A DNA stretch of 64,000 nucleotides from Palaemon carinicauda (GCF_036898095.1 NC_090768.1:46505451-46569450); one strand, 5' to 3'. Positions 1 through 11,395 are shown, numbered from the stretch's first letter. Numbers and translations are program-made. The notes: a model not told the origin generated them from the sequence alone.

Positions 1-475
1 CCATTTCTTCAGAAATTTTCGTCTTTGACTTCCAGTTATTTTGCTTATCAAGTGTGCAATCTAGACTTCTGAAAACATTTCCCCACAATGCCGGAATGGC
101 AGTCAAGATTATTGTTTTGTATTCCAAAATAGGATACTTGGTCAGGAATTCCAAGTGTTTAAAATAGCTGAAGGATCATCTTTTTATGCGTATGCTTTTT
201 TAAGAGCTAGGATGATGTTAAATTTACATGTCTAATGAGGTTTGTGCATTTGTATATGGTTTCCTAATCTTCAGTATTGGATGAAGAACTTTTAGTTAAA
301 ATGATGATTGCATTTATCAAATCTTTTTGATGGTTGAGAAATATGCGTACACTAGTTTATGATAAGATAGACAAGTAACTAAATAAGCAATTATTACATA
401 TGTTGATTAAATTGCCTGATAATTATGTAGAGCATAAGTACCAAGGATAGTGATACAAATACAAAGCTTTTTTTC
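1..475. other. Unassigned AT-rich stretch (presumed MIF intron 2)
   Basis: I see no coding, repeat or RNA signal here. If the MIF gene model is right, this is part of its second intron, which continues off the left edge. Confidence 0.4.
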
Positions 476-975
476 ATTTTATTGATCTGTCATAATACCT
501 TTTGGGAACTTAAACTGAAACTTTTCTTTATTTTGACAATGACAAATTTCTTAACATTCATTTTATTGATCTGTCATGACACCTTTTGGGAACTTAAACT
601 GAAACTTTTCTTTATTTTGATCATGACAAATTTCTTAACATTCATTTTATTGATCTGTCATGATACCTTTTGGGAACTTAAACTGAAACTTTTCTTTATT
701 TTGACCATGACAAATTTCTTAACATTCATTTTATTGATCTATCATAATACCCTCTGGGAACTTAAACTTTAACTTTTCTTTATTTTGACCATGTCAAATT
801 TCTTAACATCATTTTATTGATCTATCATAATACCTTTTGGGAACTTAAACAAACTTTTCTTTATTTTGACCATGAGAAATTTCTTAACATTAATTTTATT
901 GATCTGTTATAATACCTTTAGGGAACCGAGACTGAAACTTTTCTTTATTTTGACCATGACAAATTTCTTAACATT
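476..975. repeat. 84-bp tandem repeat, about 6 copies
   Basis: A unit beginning near attgatctgtcat recurs at 481, 565, 649, 733, 816 and 898, giving steps of 84, 84, 84, 83 and 82 bases. Each unit contains gggaacttaaact and ttctttattttgac. Because 84 is a multiple of three, a frame stays open through the first units and translates as a repeated hydrophobic 28-residue block. This is a by-product of the period, not evidence of a protein. The last two units carry small deletions that break the frame. Confidence 0.9.
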
Positions 976-1739
976 GAAAAGATGGTGCAGACTCATGATG
1001 AAAACTCAGTATTACATAAGAATGTTATTACTTTTGAAAATTTTAAGAACGTTGATACAGTACTAAAGAAAACTTTAAGGCTAATCATCAGACATATTAG
1101 CGGCCAAGAATCTGATGGAATGTGGTTCCTTTGTAGCCAACATTAGAAGAAGCTGCATCCACAAATACGATGTACATTCTGTAAAAGAAATGGTAAACTG
1201 ATGCAGATAACTATTTTTGCGCTCATCAAGTCTGTAAATACACTGATATATGCATGTATATGTATCTCTAAATGGCAATGACTGGCATTATTTTAAATGG
1301 TTATGGAGTGTGTTAATATCATGGTTGAGGAGTTGAATTATTTACAACTGACTTCAGAAAAAAATAAAAAACAAAAGGAAATGTGAGTACTGTAAATTAC
1401 CATCACCACTTAACCAAAAATACTGTAACTACTGTATAGAAGACACCAGACAAAATATTTACAAATTTTATTACTGTTCCTCCTCTTTTTAAAAAGGCCT
1501 GTTGCAAGAACAGACCTGACAAATTCCGTATTAATGACGGTGTGAGTTCACATCATTTTTGTGCCATTTTGATTTGCCTTTGCCTGCATCCCCCTACAGT
1601 ATTTGTACCTACATCCCCTTATGTTGTCTTGTGTGCATTTTTGGCAGTATGCTTTTGTAAAGTTTTGACTGGGTTTTCTATATAGCTTTGCGATTTATAT
1701 TGTTAACGCCAAATTAAACAGTATACAGTACAGCATTTT
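976..1739. other. Unassigned stretch
   Basis: AT-rich sequence without a recognised gene. It contains several tactgta/tacagta strings (near 1391, 1425 and 1730), a motif common throughout the window. Confidence 0.4.
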
Positions 1740-2680
1740 GACAATGGCCCCAAGATGATCAAGAAAAATGGAAAAGTGATGATAACCCTACGGCTACAAA
1801 ATTAATTATTGTGAAGCATGATCAAGGTATGCATAAGGGAACTCTGGCAAAAATACAATTGTAGAACACTGACGATTTGCACAATCCTAAGAAAAAATAA
1901 AATACGGTTCCGTATTCTAGACCACTTCAAGAACTTGCTTCTCCTATGGATTAATAAGAAGCTATTAGCAGGAGATACGATAACTGAAAACATAATGGGA
2001 AAAGGCTGTATTTTGTATGCTGCCCTTTGGTAATTGAGCCAGGTACATCAGAAGACCAAGAATAAGGAACATTCAAAGGAAGCCATGGTTAGTTTGAAAA
2101 CTTCAAGAGAGCTGTGGCTAATTTGAAAACTTCGAGAAAACTAGTATCCATAGTGTTGTGCAACATGGTGAGACTGCAAGCTCTGATGTTATGGCAGTAG
2201 AGGCATTCAGACCTGTATTTAAAAGGTTTGTGGATTCTGATTATTACATATAACAGCAAGCTTTTAACTGGGAAGTCCCATTCTATTTTGAAAGAAGATG
2301 CCCAAGAGGATGTTCATTACAGCAAAAGAGAAGAAATTTCCAGTCACAAGCTCATGAAAGACCGTCTAACCCTGCCATTCTGTGCTAATGCCAGCAGGGA
2401 TTGCATAATAAAACCTTTTCTGGTGTATCACTGATCTTTTTATGGACAATACTGGGTCACATTTTCATACGATTGAAAAAACACAGACAAAAACAGTTGT
2501 CTTTAGATATGTTCCAAAAAATATAAAATTCAGTTATTAATAGTGAACACCATCATGAGAGAATACCCAAAATTCTCATGGAAGGAGATTATCCCTCCAA
2601 GCAGTAACACTATTCCCCCTCTCATCTCCCATATGCAAGCCACGACTTTCCTCAAAGGTAAAATGCAAGTTAATTTGTAA
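1740..2680 (+). pseudogene. Decayed Tigger/pogo-type (Tc1-mariner superfamily) transposase
   Basis: Fragments in several frames match the layout of Tigger/jerky-like DDE transposases. A start-like MAPK-type segment begins near 1745. A DNA-binding-domain remnant follows near 2080-2180 (a WFENF-like and HSVVQHGE-like stretch), then a segment resembling the usual FxxVFKRFVD region at about 2205-2245. The clearest part is 2339-2431, reading KLMKDRLTLPFCANAS followed by IIKPFLVYH, the strongly conserved core of this family. Frameshifts and stops occur throughout, and there is a short local duplication (the tttgaaaacttc motif twice at 2095-2140). I did not find terminal inverted repeats. It lies inside presumed MIF intron 2. 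The family assignment is from memory of the motif; the protein is certainly non-functional. Confidence 0.75.
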
Positions 2681-2955
2681 ATATTTTCATTTTCTTATAG
2701 TGAATTATTAATTAGAATTCACTTTGATGATAGGGGTTATAATTTCTTTAAATAACACTGAAAATCTTTTATGATCGTGTGGAACAACGCATCGAGTGAA
2801 TTCCATTTATTTATGGGAAAAATTGTTTTGGTTTAAGAGTATTTTGGGTTGCGAGATTGCTCCTGAAATGGATAAAACTCGTATACCGAGGTACCACTAT
2901 ATTTATCAGCCACATTTTTTCTAATTTGTATGGGGTATGTCTTAGTAAGTAGTGC
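2681..2955. other. Unassigned stretch
   Basis: No recognised feature. Confidence 0.3.
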
Positions 2956-3610
2956 CAACTGTATTATTATTATTATTATTATTAATTGCTATGCTACAAC
3001 CCTAGTTCGAAAAGCAGGATGCTATAAGCCCAAGGGCCCCAACAGAGAAAATAGCCCAGTGAGGAAAGGAAACAAGAGAAAATAAAATATTTTAAAAACA
3101 GTAGCAACATTTTTCCTAAATAAACTATAAATACTTTAACAAAACAAGAGGATGAGAAATTAGATAGAATAGTGTTCCCGAGTGTACTCTCAAGCAAGAG
3201 AACTCTAACCCAAGACAGAGGAAGACCATGGTACAGAGGCTATGACACTACCCAAGACTGGAGAACAATGGTTTGATTTTGGAGTGTCCTTCTCCCAGAA
3301 GAGCTGCTTACCATAGCTAAAGAGTCTTTACTACCCTTACCAAGAGGAAAGTAGCCACTGAACAATTAGTGCAGTAGGTAACCCCTTGAGTGAAAAAGAA
3401 TTGTTTGGTAATCTCAGTGTTGTCAAGTGTATGAGGACAGAGGAGAATCTGTAAAGAATAGGCCAGACTATTCTGTGTATGCGTAGGCAAAGGGAAAGAA
3501 CCGTAACCAGAGAGAAGGATTCAATGTAGTACTGTTTAGCCAGTCAAAGGACCCCATAACTCTCTAGCGGTAGTATCTCAATGGACGGCTGGTGCCCTGG
3601 CCAACCTACT
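2956..3610 (-). mobile_element. ~650-bp AAT-tail non-autonomous element, copy 1
   Basis: Read on the minus strand, this starts near ggttggccagggcacc (3590-3610), runs about 650 bases and ends with ccaactagggttgtag-like sequence followed by (AAT)n at 2956-2983. Almost the same sequence occurs at 13541-14310 (minus) and 51335-52005 (plus), with partial copies elsewhere. No long conserved reading frame is shared by the copies. Its last ~190 bases match the 3' end of the CR1/jockey-like LINE at 48667-49092. I read it as a SINE-like element mobilised by that LINE. No tRNA head is obvious at its 5' end. Confidence 0.75.
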
Positions 3611-5204
3611 ACCTACAAAGTCATTACCTTTATGCTGAAATGACTAGATGGTTTATTATACAGTATGTTATGTATAGCGAGTATACACTCATATGTAACA
3701 AGAAAAAACTATACGCTTAGCTAGCAAGCAAAATGAATATATGAGCAAATATAAGAGCAAAACAATATACTACAAAGTAAATGAGCAAAAATAAGAGCAA
3801 AACATGAAACTATACACAAACTTGACAATAACTGTAGAAAAGCAACTATTGAAATGAAGAAAGGAAACATAAGTGTGCTTGAGTGTTACTCTTAAGCAAA
3901 AAACTAAAGGCTATGGCACAGTTTAAGGTTTCAGCACATTGGTTACTATATAATGTTACCCTCTGGTGTAAAGCAACTACATCAATAGTGGTTATTTTCA
4001 AAAGCCATAATATGAATCAAAATAAAGTGTCCCCATATATACTAACCTTAATGGACTCCCAGTATCTGTAGTTTTGTGCACATTATAGGAGGGTATTTGA
4101 GATTTCCTGAATTATCTAGAGCATAGTTTTGGAATTTAGCGCACTATTCATGATATAATTTAGCAAAATGCTTATCAGATATGCTTATCATATTTGTCAA
4201 TTTCTTTTATGCTTTAAATTTATCACATCTTAGTTCCATCAAATGCTGTCAATGACTCTTTAGTTATGATAGCATATAACTTATAATCATCCATTTACTT
4301 AATCCATTTTTAACTGTAATTAGAAAAATTCTCTACGTACTAATCAAAACATGACAGGTGCACCATAATCCGAGTAGTGTATGCAGACTAGACAGCAATA
4401 CCATGGGTCACTATAATTTTTTGTAAAGACAACCATGAAGGATTAGTAATTTAAGTCTCTTGTAAGATTTGAAATGCAATAATGATCTGTGTGCTCCAGA
4501 AAATTCAACAGAAATACAAACAAATGTCTTCTACATGATGGGAAAAAAAATTAAAGCTTTTAAAATTGAGGACTCATGGCCAACTAGCACACTGATTAAC
4601 AACCAAATGTTTTATGGTCGGTTGTTGTTTTACATCCAATAACAGCAGGAGGTTGCATCACAAATAGTACATGATGTATTCTGAAAAAAATAAAATTTTT
4701 CTTCGTACAAAGTATTAGCATATACAGTAAAAGTTTCTACTAAACTATCAACGTTAAGCTAATTCAAAGCAAACCATACAATAACTACATATCAAACAGG
4801 AAATTCATGCTCCCATTAACAAGACTGAAAATAAAGCAAAACTAAAATACGCTATTATGAAAATTCATGCACAAATAAAATTAAAATCTAAAATGCATTC
4901 CACTCAAACATAAGGTGCCAAGTGCACTACAAAGAAAACGTTTTACCAATATTTCCCTACTTTCTTCAAATAATATTTACAGTAAAACAAAGTTACTTTT
5001 AACCATCTAAACCTTTTCTACTGGATCACCCTTCTCTTGTGTCTAACATTGCACATCAGCTACTTGATGAAAAGAGAGAGGCAATTCAAAATACCAAAGC
5101 CAAATAGTGGTAAATCATAGCACCCCATATTACACTACTGTACAGTATACAAATATACTCTATATAAATTAAGAAACACTCTCAACTATTACACAGTAGG
5201 CTAC
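3611..5204. other. Unassigned AT-rich stretch (presumed MIF intron 2)
   Basis: Lies between the repeat copy and MIF exon 2. I looked on the minus strand for the expected third MIF exon (a VGW-type motif near the C-terminus) and found none here or further left. No other feature was recognised. Confidence 0.5.
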
Positions 5205-5377
5205 CTGTCATTGGGAATACCCAAGGTCTTCTCCACCAAAGCAAAAATCTTGGCACTGATGACCTTGTTTTCTTCTACGCCAAGCTTTCCAATGCTTAAA
5301 AGCTGAGCTGATCCACATGGTTCAGTTGTACCTCCAAATGACATGAGCTGGTCTGGGAGTATACGAACTGTCACATA
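5205..5377 (-). CDS. MIF: MIF homologue, exon 2
   Basis: Minus-strand exon of 173 bases, encoding residues 37 to 94 plus two bases of the next codon. It reads YVTVRILPDQLMSFGG, then TTEPCG, SIGKLG and a terminal KTLGIPND, the conserved core of MIF/D-dopachrome tautomerase proteins. The acceptor is a pyrimidine-rich tract ending ttttggttttcag at 5378-5390. The donor is gtagcc at 5199-5204, leaving a phase-2 junction as in vertebrate MIF, whose exon 2 is also 173 bases. Ser63, Ile64 and Gly65 (mature numbering), part of the tautomerase pocket, are present. The CXXC of vertebrate MIF is reduced to one cysteine (CGSA). Family knowledge: a small secreted homotrimer with keto-enol tautomerase and cytokine-like activity. 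The final exon lies outside the window. Confidence 0.92.
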
Positions 5378-7011
5378 CTGAAAACCAAAACAAAAAAGTC
5401 GTAAGTACAAAGACATTCCACAATGCTTCCTAAGAAATTAATAAATTCAAGATTTCAGGAAAATCAAATTTTTATGCAAATATATTAACATACCATCAAA
5501 TCACCAAATGCTCTTGTAATTCAACTTCACGATATCAGAATAGAATAATTAAATTCTTCCTCTTCCGCTGCTATACCCCCACCCATCAACCATATACTGT
5601 ACCGAGATGTCAGTGGAGGACAAGGAGTCCCAAGAATATACATTAACAAAGAATGCTATCAAAATTAGTTTCATAACATTTAACCTATCATATCATCTTT
5701 AAGGTGGAGATATTTGAAAAACTGATATTTTGATTTAGTATGCAAAATCATCCAAAGATTTCAATCTCTCTTGAACTAAAGGAAACAGAAATCAATTGAG
5801 TACAACACAGGGTCTTGGGAAGCAGCATGAATCATTACCTGTACAGCTACAAATATATACCTCGTGATCAGTAAATTCCTTGACGTTGAAATTTTGATTT
5901 AATGATTTTTTGTTCAATAATTAGCTTTTTTCTTTATTCCTTTCATTATTTTTCAACATAATTAGTGAGTGCTACATTTCTAAAATAAAATTATTGGTGA
6001 AATTTCACTGACCTTTGGATAGGACAGTATGGGAATATCACTGTTTGAAAGATTGAAAAATGATGAAATAAGAAGAATGGCAGGTGTAGAGAAGATTACT
6101 GAGATGGTAAGTGTGTCATGCCTGAGAAGGTGTGGGAACGTGTTAAGGATGGATGGTGGGGAGTGAGTGAGGAGGAAGGGACCTGTAAAAGGAAGAAAAT
6201 CAAGAGGAAGCCAGAGAATTAGATGGCGAGATAAAGTGAAGATGATACATAGAGAGGAGGTTTTGTAGAAAAGGATGCCTTTGATAGAGGGCATTGGAAA
6301 GGGTGCATCAGGCAACCGATTCCTTAATGAAGGGATAACAGTGGGGAAGAAGTTATATTTGGATATGACAGCTCAGTATAACAACCGTATCGATTAAATA
6401 GTTTCCCCCTCTGACTTCTTATTGTTTACAAGAAATAGTAAAAGAGTAAGCAAGTGTAGTTTTTGTCTTATATTCCTTATAAGAATTACTGTCTTAGCTA
6501 GTTAGCCAAACATAGGCAAATAAGCATTTTCTATTTAGCTACTAACTTTAAAAATATCTTACAAAACTGCACAATATAACACATTAGCTAAAATAATAAA
6601 ATAAAATGCATGGTTTACCATCGAAGAAAACTGCAAACAAAATATCGCTAACAGTATGAAAAACAAAATACGTAAAAGTGTTGGGGCGTAACCTAATTTG
6701 CTCAGATGATTATGTACATGGCACAATATTGGCCAATAGAGGAAACACTAACCATCACCGCATCCTTTGTAGTGTCCTGGAGGCTGATTGGATCAGTGAA
6801 CATAGTCTACTGCAGTTCAGCATCCATGTTGTTCTGTTTGCTTTTATACATACGCATGAGACATCACTCTGCATCTTTATTTGTGTTGTGTGATGGATCA
6901 CATACCCAGGTTATAGTTAAAGTATAAAAATATAATACGAAAGATTTTATAAATAAAATGCATGTCAAAATGAAAAACTTCCCTTTACAGTAATTCAAAG
7001 TGCTAACATAC
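5378..7011 (-). other. MIF intron 1
   Basis: A 1,634-base intron between the two recognised MIF exons, with gtatgt at its 5' end and a polypyrimidine tract plus cag at its 3' end. It contains a decayed LINE fragment (6020-6355) in the opposite orientation to the gene. Otherwise it is AT-rich with no recognised element. Confidence 0.85.
6020..6355 (+). pseudogene. 3'-terminal fragment of an RTE-like LINE
   Basis: The plus-strand frame reads RLKNDEIRRMAGVEKITEMV, then a CLRRCGNVLRMDGG segment, then a basic RKSRGSQRIRWRDKV segment. This is the typical C-terminal tail of RTE-type reverse transcriptases (compare the [10 protein letters not shown] tail of the RT at 49499-50923). A few stops interrupt it, and no RT catalytic core precedes it, so this is a 5'-truncated copy. 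It sits inside MIF intron 1, antisense to the gene. Confidence 0.7.
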
Positions 7012-7119
7012 CTGCTCAGGTTTTCCAAGGCATGCGGCAACTTCTTTACTGAAGGCCAAAATGATATCAGATGTAACCTTTTCCTTAGGAATGTTTGTTG
7101 AAATCTCAAGGTTAGGCAT
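7012..7119 (-). CDS. MIF: MIF homologue, exon 1 (start codon)
   Basis: Minus-strand coding part of 108 bases (36 codons), the same coding length as vertebrate MIF exon 1. It reads MPNLEISTNIPKEKVTSD and ends GKPEQ. The proline after the initiator methionine is the catalytic base of the tautomerase once Met is removed, and the lysine of GKP is the conserved Lys32. The donor is cag followed by gtatgt (7006-7011). The ATG at 7117-7119 is the only sensible start because Pro must be residue 2. Immediately upstream, tttttccttacag (7126-7138) resembles a splice acceptor, so a separate 5' non-coding exon is likely. Expected product: about 115-120 residues, cytosolic and secreted without a signal peptide. 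Confidence 0.93.
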
Positions 7120-7125
7120 GGTTCA

Positions 7126-7138
7126 CTGTAAGGAAAAA
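7126..7138 (-). promoter_or_regulatory. Possible splice acceptor of a 5' UTR intron of MIF
   Basis: Read on the minus strand, a pyrimidine tract followed by ttacag ends six bases before the MIF start codon. If used, the true promoter and first exon lie further right and are not recognisable here. Confidence 0.45.
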
Positions 7139-7144
7139 TGAACA

Positions 7145-7427
7145 AACAATTATTCAAACTATCAAATATTTTTAAAAAGTAATTTTTATTTTTCCTAATT
7201 ATACAAACTTGAGTCCTTTACTTAGGAGAATAGATAACAGTGAAGCTGAAACACAGCAGATAAAACTATAATGAAGTGTAAACAAAAAATTATTCAAACT
7301 ATCACATTTTTAAAAAAGTAATTTGTATTTTTGCTAATTACACAAACTCGAGTCCTTTACTTAGGAGAATAGATAACAGCGAAGCTGAAACACGGTAGTT
7401 AAATCTATAATGAAGCGTTAACAATCC
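7145..7427. repeat. Two-copy tandem duplication, unit ~140 bp
   Basis: The segment from attattcaaactatca at 7149 to about 7286 is repeated at about 7288-7427 with few differences. Shared strings include gagtcctttacttaggagaa at 7211 and 7350, and agataacag followed by gaagctgaaacac. It lies just upstream of MIF exon 1. Origin unknown. Confidence 0.85.
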
Positions 7428-9800
7428 CCCACCTGTGGCTCACGGACAACTCACTTTGATGAAAGCCTGGAGGAGAGCTGTATGTACCAAGTTCGTACTC
7501 AACAGAGTTGTTTCACGACTCACAAGAGACCAAGCACTTGCAACTTCATCAGCAAGTAGGATGCTGCCCTCTTCCTTTTTACCATCTTCAGTCTGAAGTC
7601 TTCTAGATAGATGACATCCTAGCAGCGAGCGAGACATTCTTGTTTCCCAGTCTTGGCTGACCAGTCGTACTGAGCCTAATGAGGCATCACTGCCTTAGCA
7701 GGACCAGACCGTGTTAGGGATAAAGTTACGTTTGATTTGTATTTAGATGGGTGACCACCTGGGGATATCAAGGCAACATATGATTCAGGGAAATGAATGT
7801 TCAAGTCACAGGGCAACTGTCACATTCTGTGCCATGTAGGCCCTGCCATAAATACACAATGTCCTGAGCTCCAAGGCCAGTCTTCGTCAGGGACTCCACA
7901 AGTTTCGGGACCAGATAGCAAAAAGGGACCCTCCCCCCCATCCTCGAGTTTCAATCAAAGCAGGTAACTTCACCTGACCGCCCTCCATGCGCTTATAATC
8001 TTGGAGACGGCCCTTAGCATACTGTATGTGTATTCATTCCCTTCAAGAAGAAGATTTGGCACTTCCTGCTCCTTCTGGAACCGAGCATGGAGACCAAGCA
8101 CAAATACATGTACTGCTAGTCATGCTCTTGTCCCTCTCCCACACTGGGACATTCCTGAGGTGCTTTGGTGACGTCAAGCCTCCGATACATACCAAGAACG
8201 TATCTACTTATGAAGACGCTCGGAGTACGCTCTCGCCTCATAGAGGGGTGGAAGGTTCAGTATTTGAAATGTAGTACTGTACTAGCCAGGACATTGGCAG
8301 CTGTCTTTATCCCTCCCCCTCCCCTGGCATATTCCCAGGACTCTTTGGGAATGCCAACGTTTCAAAGAATGTCAGACACAACAGTAGTACCAAGAACGTA
8401 TCCACTTGTACATTCTCTCCAAGTTCTCAAGGAGATGGATATCGTATCAGGAACATCACTTTTATAGAGAATATATTGTGCTACGCAGTATAGGTATCCG
8501 CACACCTACTATCATTACTCAATCTCCTACAAGACCAGACAATCGAAACTAGCTGTAAAATGATTACCTCTGTCCTTGTCATTTTCCTGCTTCGGAGAAT
8601 TCCAGAGACAACCACCTTTAGGACAGCATAATATGGAGCAATGTAGGCTAATCCCTTACACTTAGTGATCGATAGAATCCTGATTCCAAAGCTTTTCGCA
8701 AGCACCCTCCCCAATCAAAACACAACTAGTCCATGTAAATAACTTGGACGCTGAGGAAGACTTAAGCAGAAGAACACTATTTCCTGACACCTGAGACCTC
8801 CGTAATGGAAGCTGCTTCCCAGCAACATCAAGCCAGTCCGGTACAGAATGCAATGGTACGAGGGCATGCAGCTCGGTTCTCACTGAGGAAGTAGACATCA
8901 TAGGGTAAAAGTGAAAGGTACAAAGAGGTCTCCTCTTTCATTGATCAGTTACCGCTATGGGTCCAGGCACTTCAAGGATAACTTTTCAAAGATATCATCG
9001 CACTGTTAGCAAACACTGAAGAAGACTCCTGCAACTTACAGGTCCAATATGCTCCTCCAGACTCTTCCCCCCCTTGGAAAGGCTCGGACAGTGTGCCATC
9101 CTTTTGCCCTCAACCTGGGCTTTCAGGTAGAGGGATATACAGTAGTTGGTAAGTGGGAAGAAAGGAGCACAGAATTTCAGTAACTTCCCGGAGCTCCTAC
9201 GAGCGGGAATGTGCCATTCAGGACATTAAGCAACACACTGACAATTTTGCAGACCTGCTTGCGGATACTACCGGAACTTGCTCCCTACTACCAGGAACAG
9301 GGCTTTACGGACTCCTATTTCTACTCATATGAATGGAATGCTGTCCAGTAGTCAACAGGGAACTGGCGACCGGTTACCCTACTTTGTTCCCCAGATGCCA
9401 TTCAGGGCGGACATTGCTAGCATTGTACGGTCCATCTTCTTTGTCTGCATCTTTTCCCAGGAAATTTCAACCCTTGGGAGGCCGACCACTACCTACACAC
9501 AATTCAAGGAGAGACTGACATCCAGCAATGTCCTCTACATGCCGCTGCAAGGTCCTCGATAATTCTTCAACGGCCATCTCCACCTCGCGCCAGAGTACAG
9601 TACTGTATACCCTTTATAAATGACGAAGATTTGTTTCGTGTAGGAACAAAATCAGTTTCAGGATGGAGCCAGTTGAGAAATAAACACAGGGTTGAGATCT
9701 TAGTCTTAAGGTAAACTAAGAATACCGCAGTCTAAGGGGGGAGATTCCCATTCCCCGTGATAGTTAAGGATACAGCTCCTAGGTTAGGTTAGGTGATGCT
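7428..9800. other. GC-richer unassigned segment, probably an old mobile element
   Basis: About 2.4 kb of clearly higher GC content than its surroundings. Several frames of 60-100 codons exist on both strands, but I recognise no domain in any of them and would not call them genes. A short string around accaagaacgtatc occurs twice (8190 and 8388) in similar context, suggesting an internal duplication. The composition contrast fits an inserted element, but I cannot name the class. Confidence 0.4.
7725..7790 (+). other. 5S rRNA-like fragment
   Basis: The stretch around tagatgggtgaccacctggg (7745-7764) closely resembles the internal control region (box C) of 5S rRNA, with the following bases weakly consistent. 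The upstream half of 5S is not convincing, so this is a degenerate fragment or a 5S-derived SINE remnant rather than a working gene. Confidence 0.35.
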
Positions 9801-10052
9801 TTTGTGTTTGCTTCCCTTCCATAATATGTTTTTTCAGCCATAAATTCTGCAATTTTAAAATATAATTTAAAAAAATGCAAATTTCCCCATATTATTTTCA
9901 TGAGAATAGTCAAAGTACAGAAGTTATAAATACTCCAAGAATACTTATTTTCAGTTGATATACGATATTTTAATTTATTGTAAAACTGGAATTCACCATA
10001 AGAAATGGACTAGTACCAACTAATATTGCATGGCATTTTTCTCAGTATGACT
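9801..10052. other. Unassigned stretch
   Basis: Nothing recognised. A short ggttaggttaggt string lies just to the left at 9782. Confidence 0.3.
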
Positions 10053-10112
10053 ACGGTGTCAGTGACCTTAGATGTCAGGATGCTAGATAACTCATAATCA
10101 ATCAATCACTGT
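10053..10112 (+). mobile_element. 3'-end fragment matching the I-clade LINE tail
   Basis: About 60 bases with cagtgaccttagatgtcagg, a short variable part, and an (AATC)n-like end. They match the 3' UTR and tail of the full-length LINE at 63444-63500 (tcaatgaccttagatgtcag, then repeated caat). Upstream sequence diverges at once, so this is a severely 5'-truncated copy or the tail of a SINE that borrowed the LINE end. Confidence 0.75.
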
Positions 10113-10854
10113 ATGACTAAAGGGGGCTGGGCACAATAACTTATTTATTGATCTATTAAAATGGGAACTATTTCATTGAGTAAGTCCACTGTTTATTTTT
10201 GAAAGACTGATGGTGGGTTACTACACGTGATATTTGCATCAGCTTTTGCCAGCTGTTTTGTATTTTGCATGGGTACAGTAATTATATCTTAATAGTGACC
10301 CATGGGAATGGTATGTGCAGCACAGCCATATACTGCTTGCCAGAACAAAAGAGCAGTGACATTATGTTTATTTGCAAGTGAAGCGAGCAATGGCGGAGCA
10401 AAAACCCATCTGAGGGACGTGACATGAATTACTATAAAGGTGATTATACTTTAATCTCCAGCCATTATTTACATGAACCATATAATTTCCCAACTGGTTA
10501 TCTTATGTTTACTATGCATTTCATACCATTATTATTGCTACAAATCACTAGTTTTTGGCGTTTCCCCATCCAAAACTCCGGTACTGGGATCCCCATAATC
10601 TTTTATATAATGGGAGGGTAGGAAAACTCACAAACGGCTGGTTTACCCCAATATTCAATGCCAGAAATGGATAGAACACAATATAACGAGTTGAAACAGT
10701 GTATGGGTTCATGTATTTGGCTATAAGTTAATGTATCATATACTATATTTATCTTATTTTCTCCATTAGGAATATTGTACTATAGTAAATATTTACCCAA
10801 TATTAACCAAGCTTTTTAGGTTAGGTTAAAAACCTTAGGTTTCAATGCCAGTAA
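10113..10854. other. Unassigned stretch
   Basis: AT-rich with no recognised gene or repeat family. It contains one ttaggttaggtta string near 10815. Confidence 0.3.
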
Positions 10855-10968
10855 TATCATTATTAATAGCCAAGTCATAACCCTAGTTGGAAAAGTACTA
10901 TGCTATACTGTAAACCCTGGGCTCCAACAAGGAAAATAGCCCAGTGAGGAAAGGAAAAGAAAACATCT
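10855..10968 (-). mobile_element. AAT-tail element, 3' fragment (copy 2)
   Basis: Reverse complement of the common 3' end: cataaccctagttggaaaag, later gctccaac and aaaatagcccagtgaggaaa. Only the terminal ~110 bases are present. Confidence 0.75.
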
Positions 10969-10984
10969 ACAGTAGATAGTAATT

Positions 10985-11395
10985 TCTGGCACCATCGATC
11001 AGTTACTTCTTAATGCATGTTGCACAAGTTTTCATGATTCTAACGATCCTTTGCAGATTATACCATCCTGTATGTAATACTATGTATGCAATTGATTCTA
11101 ACAGTAAAGCCTTCTTCTTCATAAGGCTCAATACTGTACTAAAAAGTATCCTAGAAAAATTATTCCAGCTATGACCAGACTATGGAATGATCTTAATCGG
11201 GCAATTGGTGTAACTTCAGAAGTCCAAACTTGCAGCTAATGTTTTTATATTAAGCTGGCTGATATAAGTCTCTATAGTTGATAAATGAACTATCAATTTT
11301 AATGTTGTTAATGTTCTTGAAATATTGTTCATTATTTATCTTGTAGATTATTTGCTTATTTCCTTTCCTCTCTGGGCTATTTTCCCTGTTGAACC
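10985..11395 (+). pseudogene. CR1/jockey-like LINE, C-terminal end plus 3' UTR (copy A)
   Basis: The plus strand follows the 3' part of the LINE seen in pieces at 40360-48975: ctggcacca near 11005, then ccatcctg, aaggctcaatac, then a segment reading FIPAMTRLWNDL in a degraded frame near 11165-11200, then the common 3' UTR up to gggctattttccctgttg. This copy is uninterrupted where the 39.6-49 kb copy carries two large insertions, so it serves as the empty-site reference for both. Confidence 0.75.

Noticed and set aside
482..772. 96-codon hydrophobic repeat protein
   Set aside because: The 84-bp unit happens to be a multiple of three; later units break the frame and there is no gene context.
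3590..3615. Third MIF exon, from a ccaacctac string that would encode VGW on the minus strand
   Set aside because: It lies at the 5' end of the AAT-tail repeat and recurs in other copies (14290); flanking residues do not match MIF.
8026..9562. Possible LTR-retrotransposon or tyrosine-recombinase element coding frames
   Set aside because: The composition contrast suggests an element, but no RT, integrase, RNase H or protease motif could be read in any frame.
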